A stretch of DNA of 39,832 nucleotides from a virus. A program made the position numbers and the translations under genes. Each line of letters begins with the position of its first letter. Within the stretch, counting starts at the first letter, position 1. This document shows positions 18,401-26,130 of the stretch, piece by piece. The DNA is taken from IMG/VR virus record IMGVR_UViG_3300031758_000185, positions 1-39,832 of that record; one strand, written 5' to 3'. The notes under the pieces were generated by a model that searched no databases, was not told the origin of the DNA, and saw nothing but the letters and a program-made list of their open reading frames with translations.

Positions 18401-21400
18401 TCCAATAATCCCAGAATTCGTAGTATCGTTTATATCGCTTAAAGAATCAGCGGTAATTGTCTGTGTTAGACTGTACAAATCATTTGAATTTCTTTCGTAG
18501 ATGTAAATTTTACCCGTAGAAGGAGATGCACTATCTCCTACATTTAACCAAGGTAATCCATCATCTGGAAATTGTCCAAGACTTGTAATAGATGATGTTG
18601 TTGCGTCGGTTAATCTATGATAGCCGTTTTGATATTTTACAACATCACCTTCTTTATATTCTTGATAAACATTCCAGTCGCCTCGGTAATTGGCAAAATA
18701 TTGACCGTCACTATTTGGTGCGCCAACAACTAATAAACGTCCGTCTCTACTCATAGTAAGAGAAAAACCAAACTGATCGCCTTCTTTAACTAATTCGGCT
18801 AACTGCGTTGAACTTAGTAATCCTTCTGCTAGGGTAGAACCGTCATCATCCATTGCAATATTTGTTGGCAACGAACATTGCGTAGAAATAGGATCTAATT
18901 TTTTCCAATCACTTGACTCTAAGGATAACGAACTGCCGTCGCCGGTGTTGTCGTATAATGCTTCCCATAAACTATCATTAGACCATACTATTGATCCAGC
19001 AGGATAAAATGCCAAGGGTGATGGTTGATACACTCCTAGGTACTTTGTATTTTCTAAATGTCTCCACTCTGTGCCGTTGTATTGATAAAGGTAAATTCTT
19101 CCTTTACCAGTATTTGGTCCTACTGCAGGATCACATAATGACCCTAGAGCAGATACTGCCATATAATATGTTGTTCCAGAAACACCAATAGTAATTGCTG
19201 AACCAAATTCTTCGTAGGCCGCTTGTCTTGGACTAACAAAACTGTAGGCAATTTCCCACTGTCCTTGACTGTATTTGTACAAGGATATCATTCCCTGGTC
19301 GGTGAATCCGTCGCCTCGGGCAGCAGGATTAGCGTTAACTATAGTTGCTGGCTTCCAATCGTCGCTGTTAAAGTTAATAGAACTACCGTCACCTAGATCA
19401 ATGTTATCAATGGCTTCCCAAAGTTTTCCTTGATATAGCACAATCTCGCCTGCAAGATAACTTCTATATTGATACAATTCGCCTTGATATGCACTCTTTA
19501 CTCCGCTGGCATTTGGAGATCCTACAGCTAACCACTTGTAATCCGGACTAACTGCTAATACTTTTCCAAACGATGTTCCAACCGCAGTTTCAAATCCATC
19601 GGGCGGTGGCACAATTTGTTTTAGGCCAATAACTTCACCAGAAGCCTTGGTTGTATAAATCATTACATAACCCGATCCCGGAATGCCTGTGGCAATTTGT
19701 TTTAGGTTATCAATATAGACTACCGATGTGCCAGTGCCCACAGGGGTTGTGATTCCGTATTCACTTAATTCGTAGGTAGTATACTGTTTGGTTTTTTCAA
19801 TAACTTCCCATTTATCGGATTCATTTGCATCTACCCAAATCCTTGCTGAAAGAGATAACAATGAGGCCTGTTGCGGATCTAACTCTTGATAATTTGTTTT
19901 TCTTGCAACTGTAAAAATTCCAATAGTTGCCGATGTACTATCTTCAATCTCAGGTTCGTTGGTGCTAGTAGTAATTACTGTAATTGTTTTATTTGTAATT
20001 GCAGTAATTTTAAAAAAGCCTGTAAGATTAGCAATGTATTTTAAACCAACAATATCGCCGACTTTAAAATTGTGTAGTCGACTTAGTGTTAATTCTACAT
20101 TAGAATCTATCTTTATTAAAGACTCTACTCGTAGTGCAACTTCTTGATTATATCGAAATACTGTCCAAGAATTATTATAAAACGTTATCCATATATGAGC
20201 ATTTTCATAAACATCTGCAATGTTTAAATTTACAATATCGTCTATTGTTCTTACAACAAAATCAACATGATTTGTATTCACGTATCCTGCAGATCTAGTG
20301 ACTCCGTCATAGTACGATGTGCGATTTAAATCTGTAGTAAACGGGGTAGGTGCGATTGTAAAATTTGAAGAATTAATTCTTAAATATTGATCTAGAACAA
20401 CAGATGAATTTGTGCTGTAAGTTAATAGTATCGGTTGAGGATTTATTACAAGATTATCTTTTTTAATTTCAAATTCAAAATCATCTATCTGATTTGTTCC
20501 TCCAAATTCTCCAATTTTAAATGCCCATTCTTCTTTTAATACAACGCTGTCGTCTTGTGTTCTGCTAAGTTTGTCAAATACCTTAACGATAGCATTTGCA
20601 GTTCCTTTTTCTCTAATAAATCCTTGATATATTCTAAACTGACTAATTTCATCTTCTGCAATATTTTGCAAATATTCTCGTTGCTGATAACCAATTGCGT
20701 GCCTTGCAAGATCTCGTTGACTAGACCCAACGCCGTCGGTGTTCACTTCGTAATAGTCGCTAAACTGATTTATTTTATAATCAAAGTTAGGCACCAACGA
20801 TTTACTAGGAGTAGAATCTAATTTTGACCAAAACGCATCTTGAAATTCTGCAGAACCCAACTGAGTTTTTTTGCTGGTCCAATTATAAGATTTATATGCA
20901 ACAATATCGCCTAATTTATAATCTGTAAATGGTTGCCAAACATCAATATTAACATTGTCAAACAAGAATCCAGGACTGGTGTAATCACCGTCCCAGTCAA
21001 CTGTGCGGAATCCACGACTCTTAATTCGTTCCTGACGATAACCAGTTGGCTTGTCATAGAGTATGTCGTTAAACACTGTTCGATCATCAAATACTACTAC
21101 ATGCTCTTTAAGTACGAAGTGCATTCTTAAAAAATATATTCCGTCTGTAGTATTTGTAGTAGATACTACGATTTCTTGAAAGTCTCTATTAACATTAATA
21201 AATCTAGGCTGTAGAGGATTTCCGTCATTTTTCAAAACTTGGTAATCATAGAAACTGTCTAAAATGTTATCAACTACACCGATATTAAATTTAATTTTTA
21301 TGTAAGTTGCTGAAGGGCTAAGTGTAAGTAAAGAATTTTCAGCCCAATTGTGCTTAGACCAGAACATAAATTCTTTAGCAGAAGTATACCAATCAAATGA

Positions 21401-24400
21401 TGTTGAAGAATTTCTATCATATCCGTCAAATATAAATCCAACAGATTTAAGATATTCTTGATAGCCTAACAAGAAATCAACTACCTGTTGTATACTGGTT
21501 AATATAGTACCATATGACAGAGTTTTAAGTTTTAATTTATTAAAATTTCTTCTTCTAAATGCTTCTACTGCACCATTTAACGGCAACGACGGTAGTTGTT
21601 TCCAAATATTTAAACCGTTTGTGCTTTCTAAAAATTCAGTTGAGCTCGTATGGCTACTAAGACATCTATAGAATTTATCTTTAAATCTGCAAATTACACC
21701 GTTGCCGTAGAATGTGTTTTCAGTCCAATCTAAGAAATTTTCACTTAGACCGCCAACCGAAATTAAAGGATCAGATTGAGAATCAGTTGGCTGGTAATAG
21801 TAAAACAACGGAGTCGAATTGTCGTATCCTGAAATTTTCCATCCGGTATTAACTTTTTCTAAAATAACTCCGCTATAGGATAAATTGAAAATTGGCGAAC
21901 TAACGTTAAAAATAATGTCATAATTTTCTGGCGGAATAAAAACACTATTAGATGTAGATCTAGGATTTTTACTATCTAAAATATATTTTTGTTGTTGCTG
22001 ATCAACAAAACCAGAAATTCTGTTAGATAATTTTACATTTATGTTTCCAACAATATCTTCTAAGGTAGCTGTTGACGCAGCGGTACTTTTTAAATAGTTT
22101 GTAATATAAACTACTAATCCTGAAACCGGAGTGTCTGTTGTATTCTCATAGACAAAATCATTAAAAGTAGAAAATAAATTAGTTTTTAAATTTATTGTCT
22201 GACCTAGCTTGTTAGTTGATATAAATGATTTATTAAAATTATCAGTAATAAATTCAAAAGGTTTTAATAGGGCAAGAGCAGAAATTATTGCAAACGGCCA
22301 CTCTGAACTTGTTCTCCAGGCTGCTTCAACTGGCGCATCGTCCCCTATTTTGAATGCTCCTTGATTATTGATCAAAGAAAAATTACCGGCCAATCCCGAA
22401 TCTAACGGACTTAACAATTTGCCATCGCCATCTACAGGAATGTGACTCATGATCGATGGACGCTTGTATCTATCTCTAGTACCTGCTCTTTCTCCTTGAC
22501 GAATAATACCGTCTCTAAGATCTTCCCAAAGAATTAGGTTATTGCTTGTATACGGGGCAGGACCGTATTCAGTTTCCCACCATAATGGTTTTTCACTAAA
22601 GCCTAACATTTCCCAAGGATTTGTGTGTGGCCTGTATGTATCGTAAAACCAACTATAAACACCTTTCCAGTATCCTGGCAAGTTTTGAGTGCCTGTTGGA
22701 TCTACCATATTACTATAGGTATATGTAAAACTATTTTCACTGTCGAAATATAAATTGTTTACATAATCAATATTTGTTCCAGAAATCCAATTTAAAAATT
22801 CTGAAGAAATAATTTTATCTAATGCTGGTTTTCCATAGAGTGCATTTCCATAATATCCGCCTAGAATATTATCGATGTTGATTATAGACTCGTTATATTC
22901 TTGTTTGATATTGTTGTAAATTCGAGTTTCTAATTCTAATAAAACGTCATCTCTAAAATCGCCGTAGGCAATTGTTATGCTTCCGTCGTGTCCTTGAATT
23001 ACTTCTTTTGGGTCCACATACGTATCGTCAACAAATTTTCTGGGAGTATATTTTTTATATAATCCCAACTTAGTTGGAGTCGGTGGTATAAAATTAATAG
23101 CCGTTGAAGTATATTCTCTAATTTGAATTACGTCTCCTTCTGTTAAATTAATCATTAAATTAACAAATCCAAATGTAGAATTAAATTCATAATCTCGATT
23201 TACTAATAATTGCTGATTATTAAAGTAAACGTAAACTGCCCGTGAGCTTAGGCTTTTTAGATCAAATTTTTCTGAAAGAGCAAATGTTTTAATTCCTGTA
23301 TCTTCAACAGTATAATTTATAGTAGTATGGGCACCACTACCTATCATGTCAGATCCAGCAAAGGGTCTGTTGATATCTTGAGTTCTACTAATCTCTTCTA
23401 GAATAGAGTCTACAAAATCATTTGCAGTTTGATCGTAATATATTTCATATGCTAGAGTAATAAAATTATTTTTAAAATCAGTGTATGATTTTTTTGCATA
23501 CTGAATAGATTTTATAATATTATTTTCTTTATTACATAATAGTGCAATAGATAATGGAGATGGACTTGAGTGTTTTAAAAATCTTCTTGTTAACGTTTGA
23601 TAACCGCTAATATCTCTTAGATTATTCAATCCTGGAAATATTCCGGTAAAGTCTTCTAATAGTTCTAATCCTGTGGCTAAATGATCAGATGCCTGTCCTA
23701 AAGTAAATGTTTTTATTTTTTCGTTTAGGGGATTTTTTTCTAATCCCAAAGGAATTTCGTAATAGCCTGTGTTGGGATCAATGTCAGCAAACAGTTTAAT
23801 TGCTACCGTATCACCTACTGTAAATTGTTTGTCAAATACAAATGTACCTGCGGTTCTAGTAAAACCCGATCGAACATGTACTCCGTTAAGATAAACTAGT
23901 ATTTTACGGATGTCCTTATCGTCCAACAAATTCCAATCAACCATAGTTGTGGTAATTTCGTTTGTAGATTCTGTAATATCTACGCTGTCAATTATTGGTT
24001 GGACATAATTAGAATCTAGTGTGTTCCATGCATTAATAAAACTTTCATCATTATTAAATTTCAAATATCCTGTTGAAATTTCTTTAGAGTAATTAATGTT
24101 GTCAAGTTTATAGTTAAATGAATCTGCATCAATATTAAAATTAAATTGTATATCACCCACATTATCTATATTGAGATAGCTAATGCTAAATCCTAATTCA
24201 ATATCCGTTGGTCCTGAACCAATTTTATAACTTAGAATAGGAGTTCCTACGAACGAGCTAACCGGATACGTTTCAGCATCTCCAAAACTAACTTCGTTAT
24301 CATCAAACATATCAAATAGCGGTTCTTGATTTGTTGCAGTTTTTAATTGACTCTGAACCCAATCAATTCCGTTAAAATGATACATTACTCCTTTATTCTT

Positions 24401-26128
24401 TATACCTCGACGTATTAATACTCCGTCTCCGGCCTGAGTATCAACATTAGATTCGCGAGTTAGGCTAATTTGTTTAACATTATTGTGAGTAATAAAATTT
24501 ACAATGTAAATTTGATTGTTAGCTAGCGTGTCGGTATCGTTGGTTATTAACAGTCTTGCACCATTGAATAGATATTCACCGTCAACAATATAACCTGTAC
24601 TGCCTTCAATAACTGAAAATACATCAGTTGTAAAATCATCAACATAGTCAACAGCAGCTTTGGCAATTGAGCCATGATTAAACAACTGCAAATTAGGTTT
24701 GAATTCAATAATTGGACGTTTTGCTCGAGTTGTTTCCGGAGCATCAAAATTAGAATTATTTAGAGTATGGGCATAATCTAAAACTGCTCGATGATACCAA
24801 CGATTGTATCGGCTCCAAGGGTTTGAATCTAGGCTAGAACGATTAATAGTAATGTAATCTTTCTTTCCAGGATATGCGCTAGCATCGTCAAATGGCTGTG
24901 TATCAAAACCGCCATTATCAAATAATATCTCAGGGGCAGTGTCTGAGAAGGTAGTAGACACAATTAGGTCGGCAACATTAGTTAAAGATATTTTTTCTCC
25001 TACACCCTCAACTACCCATTTGTTGTTAGACGTATTACTACTATATTTTTCTGGAAAAACTTTTCCAATAAAATAAACAATCATGCCATTACTAAAAGCT
25101 ACGTTGTTGCTACTGGTATAGGTTGCTTTACCTAAAATTTCATTTTCTACATCAATTTTAGTGTTTTCTTCTATATTAGTAATAATAATTCTACCAAATC
25201 TATTAGGATCTGTAAAACTTTGATAGTATAATACATCTGGAGCATTTAACGGAACTTCAAAAGTGATGGTTCCGTTTTCAATTCCTGAATTTGTTATACC
25301 CTTTGTATAATTTAATGCGGATGATGATACAGCGGTAAAATCAACAAATTCCCAGTCGTCGGTATTTTCATCAATGGTACTACCGTCGTTGCCGGTTATA
25401 TTATTTTTTGCTTTCCATAATTTGCTATCAAAGACAACTAATTGTCCTTTAGAATATTGAAAATCAGGATTGTAAAGTAATGTGCCTGTATCAATTGTAG
25501 TTCTAAATAATAAAGGATTTCCCGGAACATTAACCTGAAACTTATATGTTTGTCCTCGATATAATGTTAAGGTTGGATTATTTGTTAGTCCGTCAGGAGT
25601 GAAGATATAAACGCTGCCCACACCGAGACCTACTCGATAGGTGCTAGTAATATTTTGAGCTTGGCCTAGAATCTTGATAGGGGGCGGTCCGTCTGGTGCC
25701 CAATAGTATTCTCTATAGTTTACAAACTTATCCCAATCTATAGGCGGTGACCAAGTATAATGTTCCTGAGCTGTAATTAGATCATCTCGCTCTTCACTAT
25801 TATTAAAAAACTTTAATTGATTTTTAAAGTCTAGATAATCATAGAAATTTTTAATTTTGCCATCTGTTTCTACAACAACGCCGGGCTCTAATTGATACCG
25901 ACTGCGCAAAGTTTGATCTGTGTCTAGATAGATCTCATTAGGTTTGTACGTTTTTCCGTATCTTTTGCCAATGTATCCTACTTTCTTTTCTAAGACACCC
26001 GGTTGAACCAACGGGTCTAGAGCTCCTGCAAGAAACTTTGAGTTTGCTTCAGTTTGAAAAATCTGAGGCAAGAGATCTAATGTCTTTCTTATAGGAAGTT
26101 GACTATCTGGAAAAAATTTATCTGCCAT
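12404..26128 (-). CDS. Giant multidomain structural protein of the baseplate region (4574 aa), at the gene 7 position
   Basis: One uninterrupted frame. The N-terminal ~150 residues (FFPDSQLPIRKTLDLLPQIF, then GYIGKRYGKTYKPNEIYLD) look like the conserved head of large structural proteins of marine T4-like phages. Carbohydrate-binding-like modules (aromatic, G-x-V-x-Y/F, W spacing as in CBM5/12) appear near 215-260, 1465-1510, 1729-1770, 2217-2261, 2370-2412 and 2483-2529. Six FG-GAP-type repeats (FG.S..-like strand, then VGSP/GAP) lie at about 2182-2748. Glycine-rich GSGYT/TPPTV repeats are near 3146-3211 and 3501-3576. Short VYVNG...GDxI modules occur at 733-785 and 956-1010 and are dense from 3760 to 4310. 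An INNERIEYFE / LRRGSLGTG segment is near 4368-4400. The ATG at 26128 follows the gp6 stop by 2 bases with no good Shine-Dalgarno. T4 gp7 is ~1030 aa, so homology to it is not shown. Probably a wedge-associated or surface-binding baseplate part. Confidence 0.85.
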   Translation of the reverse strand: MADKFFPDSQLPIRKTLDLLPQIFQTEANSKFLAGALDPLVQPGVLEKKVGYIGKRYGKTYKPNEIYLDTDQTLRSRYQLEPGVVVETDGKIKNFYDYLDFKNQLKFFNNSEERDDLITAQEHYTWSPPIDWDKFVNYREYYWAPDGPPPIKILGQAQNITSTYRVGLGVGSVYIFTPDGLTNNPTLTLYRGQTYKFQVNVPGNPLLFRTTIDTGTLLYNPDFQYSKGQLVVFDSKLWKAKNNITGNDGSTIDENTDDWEFVDFTAVSSSALNYTKGITNSGIENGTITFEVPLNAPDVLYYQSFTDPNRFGRIIITNIEENTKIDVENEILGKATYTSSNNVAFSNGMIVYFIGKVFPEKYSSNTSNNKWVVEGVGEKISLTNVADLIVSTTFSDTAPEILFDNGGFDTQPFDDASAYPGKKDYITINRSSLDSNPWSRYNRWYHRAVLDYAHTLNNSNFDAPETTRAKRPIIEFKPNLQLFNHGSIAKAAVDYVDDFTTDVFSVIEGSTGYIVDGEYLFNGARLLITNDTDTLANNQIYIVNFITHNNVKQISLTRESNVDTQAGDGVLIRRGIKNKGVMYHFNGIDWVQSQLKTATNQEPLFDMFDDNEVSFGDAETYPVSSFVGTPILSYKIGSGPTDIELGFSISYLNIDNVGDIQFNFNIDADSFNYKLDNINYSKEISTGYLKFNNDESFINAWNTLDSNYVQPIIDSVDITESTNEITTTMVDWNLLDDKDIRKILVYLNGVHVRSGFTRTAGTFVFDKQFTVGDTVAIKLFADIDPNTGYYEIPLGLEKNPLNEKIKTFTLGQASDHLATGLELLEDFTGIFPGLNNLRDISGYQTLTRRFLKHSSPSPLSIALLCNKENNIIKSIQYAKKSYTDFKNNFITLAYEIYYDQTANDFVDSILEEISRTQDINRPFAGSDMIGSGAHTTINYTVEDTGIKTFALSEKFDLKSLSSRAVYVYFNNQQLLVNRDYEFNSTFGFVNLMINLTEGDVIQIREYTSTAINFIPPTPTKLGLYKKYTPRKFVDDTYVDPKEVIQGHDGSITIAYGDFRDDVLLELETRIYNNIKQEYNESIINIDNILGGYYGNALYGKPALDKIISSEFLNWISGTNIDYVNNLYFDSENSFTYTYSNMVDPTGTQNLPGYWKGVYSWFYDTYRPHTNPWEMLGFSEKPLWWETEYGPAPYTSNNLILWEDLRDGIIRQGERAGTRDRYKRPSIMSHIPVDGDGKLLSPLDSGLAGNFSLINNQGAFKIGDDAPVEAAWRTSSEWPFAIISALALLKPFEFITDNFNKSFISTNKLGQTINLKTNLFSTFNDFVYENTTDTPVSGLVVYITNYLKSTAASTATLEDIVGNINVKLSNRISGFVDQQQQKYILDSKNPRSTSNSVFIPPENYDIIFNVSSPIFNLSYSGVILEKVNTGWKISGYDNSTPLFYYYQPTDSQSDPLISVGGLSENFLDWTENTFYGNGVICRFKDKFYRCLSSHTSSTEFLESTNGLNIWKQLPSLPLNGAVEAFRRRNFNKLKLKTLSYGTILTSIQQVVDFLLGYQEYLKSVGFIFDGYDRNSSTSFDWYTSAKEFMFWSKHNWAENSLLTLSPSATYIKIKFNIGVVDNILDSFYDYQVLKNDGNPLQPRFINVNRDFQEIVVSTTNTTDGIYFLRMHFVLKEHVVVFDDRTVFNDILYDKPTGYRQERIKSRGFRTVDWDGDYTSPGFLFDNVNIDVWQPFTDYKLGDIVAYKSYNWTSKKTQLGSAEFQDAFWSKLDSTPSKSLVPNFDYKINQFSDYYEVNTDGVGSSQRDLARHAIGYQQREYLQNIAEDEISQFRIYQGFIREKGTANAIVKVFDKLSRTQDDSVVLKEEWAFKIGEFGGTNQIDDFEFEIKKDNLVINPQPILLTYSTNSSVVLDQYLRINSSNFTIAPTPFTTDLNRTSYYDGVTRSAGYVNTNHVDFVVRTIDDIVNLNIADVYENAHIWITFYNNSWTVFRYNQEVALRVESLIKIDSNVELTLSRLHNFKVGDIVGLKYIANLTGFFKITAITNKTITVITTSTNEPEIEDSTSATIGIFTVARKTNYQELDPQQASLLSLSARIWVDANESDKWEVIEKTKQYTTYELSEYGITTPVGTGTSVVYIDNLKQIATGIPGSGYVMIYTTKASGEVIGLKQIVPPPDGFETAVGTSFGKVLAVSPDYKWLAVGSPNASGVKSAYQGELYQYRSYLAGEIVLYQGKLWEAIDNIDLGDGSSINFNSDDWKPATIVNANPAARGDGFTDQGMISLYKYSQGQWEIAYSFVSPRQAAYEEFGSAITIGVSGTTYYMAVSALGSLCDPAVGPNTGKGRIYLYQYNGTEWRHLENTKYLGVYQPSPLAFYPAGSIVWSNDSLWEALYDNTGDGSSLSLESSDWKKLDPISTQCSLPTNIAMDDDGSTLAEGLLSSTQLAELVKEGDQFGFSLTMSRDGRLLVVGAPNSDGQYFANYRGDWNVYQEYKEGDVVKYQNGYHRLTDATTSSITSLGQFPDDGLPWLNVGDSASPSTGKIYIYERNSNDLYSLTQTITADSLSDINDTTNSGIIGSGDQFGFAIDIDASGTTIVTSSPLADINKQNQGAAYVFKRDATQFRLKQKLQSYEYFTNEYFGSSVSISAATERIVIGAKNAGYAVDAYFTDGTTFDRRRTSFSSSRGFPGQVYVYERKDQGYFLVEKLEAELVSGESFGYSIDCTSSVIVVGSPTYQVEGVAVGMVRLFKKSPETNSFNVISQETPLVDVDLLQNIELYDNVNNKKITDLDVVDGFKLKILGVAEQEISYKTIYDPAIYMLGTDDQVVDESQPWFEKNVGKIWWDLSTVKFINYEQDDFSYRIGNWNSQVEGSSIDIYEWVESVLLPSEWSLLADTVEGLVEGISGQPKFADDTVYNTKILYNPNTGLTTGTLYYYWVSSKTLLPANNPNRRISASAIEDFINNPIGSGIPFVGILGTDKFLAYNFPAVIGTDTALINVEYTKNKKQLTPIHREYQLLTSGVADSLPSEYLEKKWIDSLVGSDEAGNAVPDPKLPVKKQQGLSFRPRQSMFVNRDKALKIAIDNINSVLITRPFADTIDFSNLNKFDPIPSEVLNQYDLAVDTYIDLEQVGTVKIRQAEFTANIINGEIDTIDISDAGFGYRTAPYIEIQGDGIGAKAFITLNAQGKVNSITLTSKGKKYTTAIVKIRPFSVLVRNDSTLNGFWSIYAWDQQRKIFYRSKSQGYDTTIYWEFIDWWKLGYSINSRIIKEITNIYQEPTLDLSVGDLIRVKEYGNGGWVILEKTIEGDGNLLGNYNLVGRQNGTIRITDTLYNRLINSLGYDNVGSYDAALYDLQPTKELRIILQAAKENIFVDDLRVEWNNLFFSSVKYAFSEQTYIDWAFKTSFLNAIHNVGDLEQKTNYKNDNLESFQQYIEEVKPYRTSIREYTSRYTKTESSNSAVSDFDLPPAYSVRDGKILPVNQYYNRFSEYPWKSWFDNNGYSIVAIEVANAGADYRTPPTVLITGNGTGATAQAFISNGRVSGIRVITNGSGYTQTPTVSLVGGNGTSINIARAVAVLGDTPVRSFDLTMKFDRTNKIGTYNDFEYSQTFIATGYSSIFDLNYAPTRDKGKITVVKNNQLVITNEYEISLYTSTIDTYELLKGKLKFFTNPNAGDVIVINYEKNTELFNSIDRIRKFYQPTAGMKGNDLGQLMTGVDFGGVQVQGTTFDVTGGWDALPWFTDSWDSVESSNDFYYVADGSTTFVVLPYTPENNQPISIYIKRVGDQRPIRIDDPNYTPSWDSSVATNPNAEMPTFVGDGSTNIIEVHRYLSTNSGDTLIFRKLESDGSVVISDVNLLDTRISGGSLSNINGAYVTAAGLTPEEIVIDGEKFISPDQVPAPEENIPGQVLDSLSIKVFNKTNPGAAPIQNNVIIGDGVRTRFTIGLSIFEATSVMVYVNKVKQEYIGDSTINYTIDFVENEIEFNLAPALGDVIEIIAVGIGGIGLLDYQEFVADGETNLFLTKAAYDQTSIVLVTVDGVAIDVGFVNSSDFIDTKNKTMIQFGLTPAFRQVVKIICFGAVEGADSFNSSFIRINQQTVPYDGSTRTIALDNFVNLEQSSAAASIIVNVNGTYLQGVDTTYIEYDGTNNNISVGVDPAETIGTITSGNVKVYINNVQQQFVIDFTYNGNNNLINIPSSNLELGDIIRVETNVRSKYSIVDGNIILDNSVDLEVNDDIQITWFSQYSTMNIISDEYQGGKLQYKLPRDPLDVNYVWVYKNGIRLTKDADYRLSRSSIVYLTEESLSTDTIKIVQFSNVIYSSNRAFEIFKDMLNNYHYKRYSRDVEVKLVKDLNYFDTSIEVSNADKLSTPIFSRRIPGVVIINNERIEYFEKNGNILSQLRRGSLGTGIAELHLTGSFVVDVGATETLPYTENQEKANFISDGSTILIGPLDYTPRQSTRNNWYRESIPSNFGPCDEIEVFAGGKRLRKNPIDAYQEDNGASSPGADIMQEAEFSVNGTTAYIRLTDSVPAGTRITIIRKLGKIWYEKSEFAASKGITLLSNNTPIASFIAVKTTELPE

Positions 26129-26130
26129 TT

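Noticed and set aside
12404-26128. Giant ORF as an artefact of fused neighbouring genes
   Set aside because: No internal stop, no internal late promoter with start that I noticed, and protein character stays that of a virion protein throughout; still, only reads could exclude assembly error.
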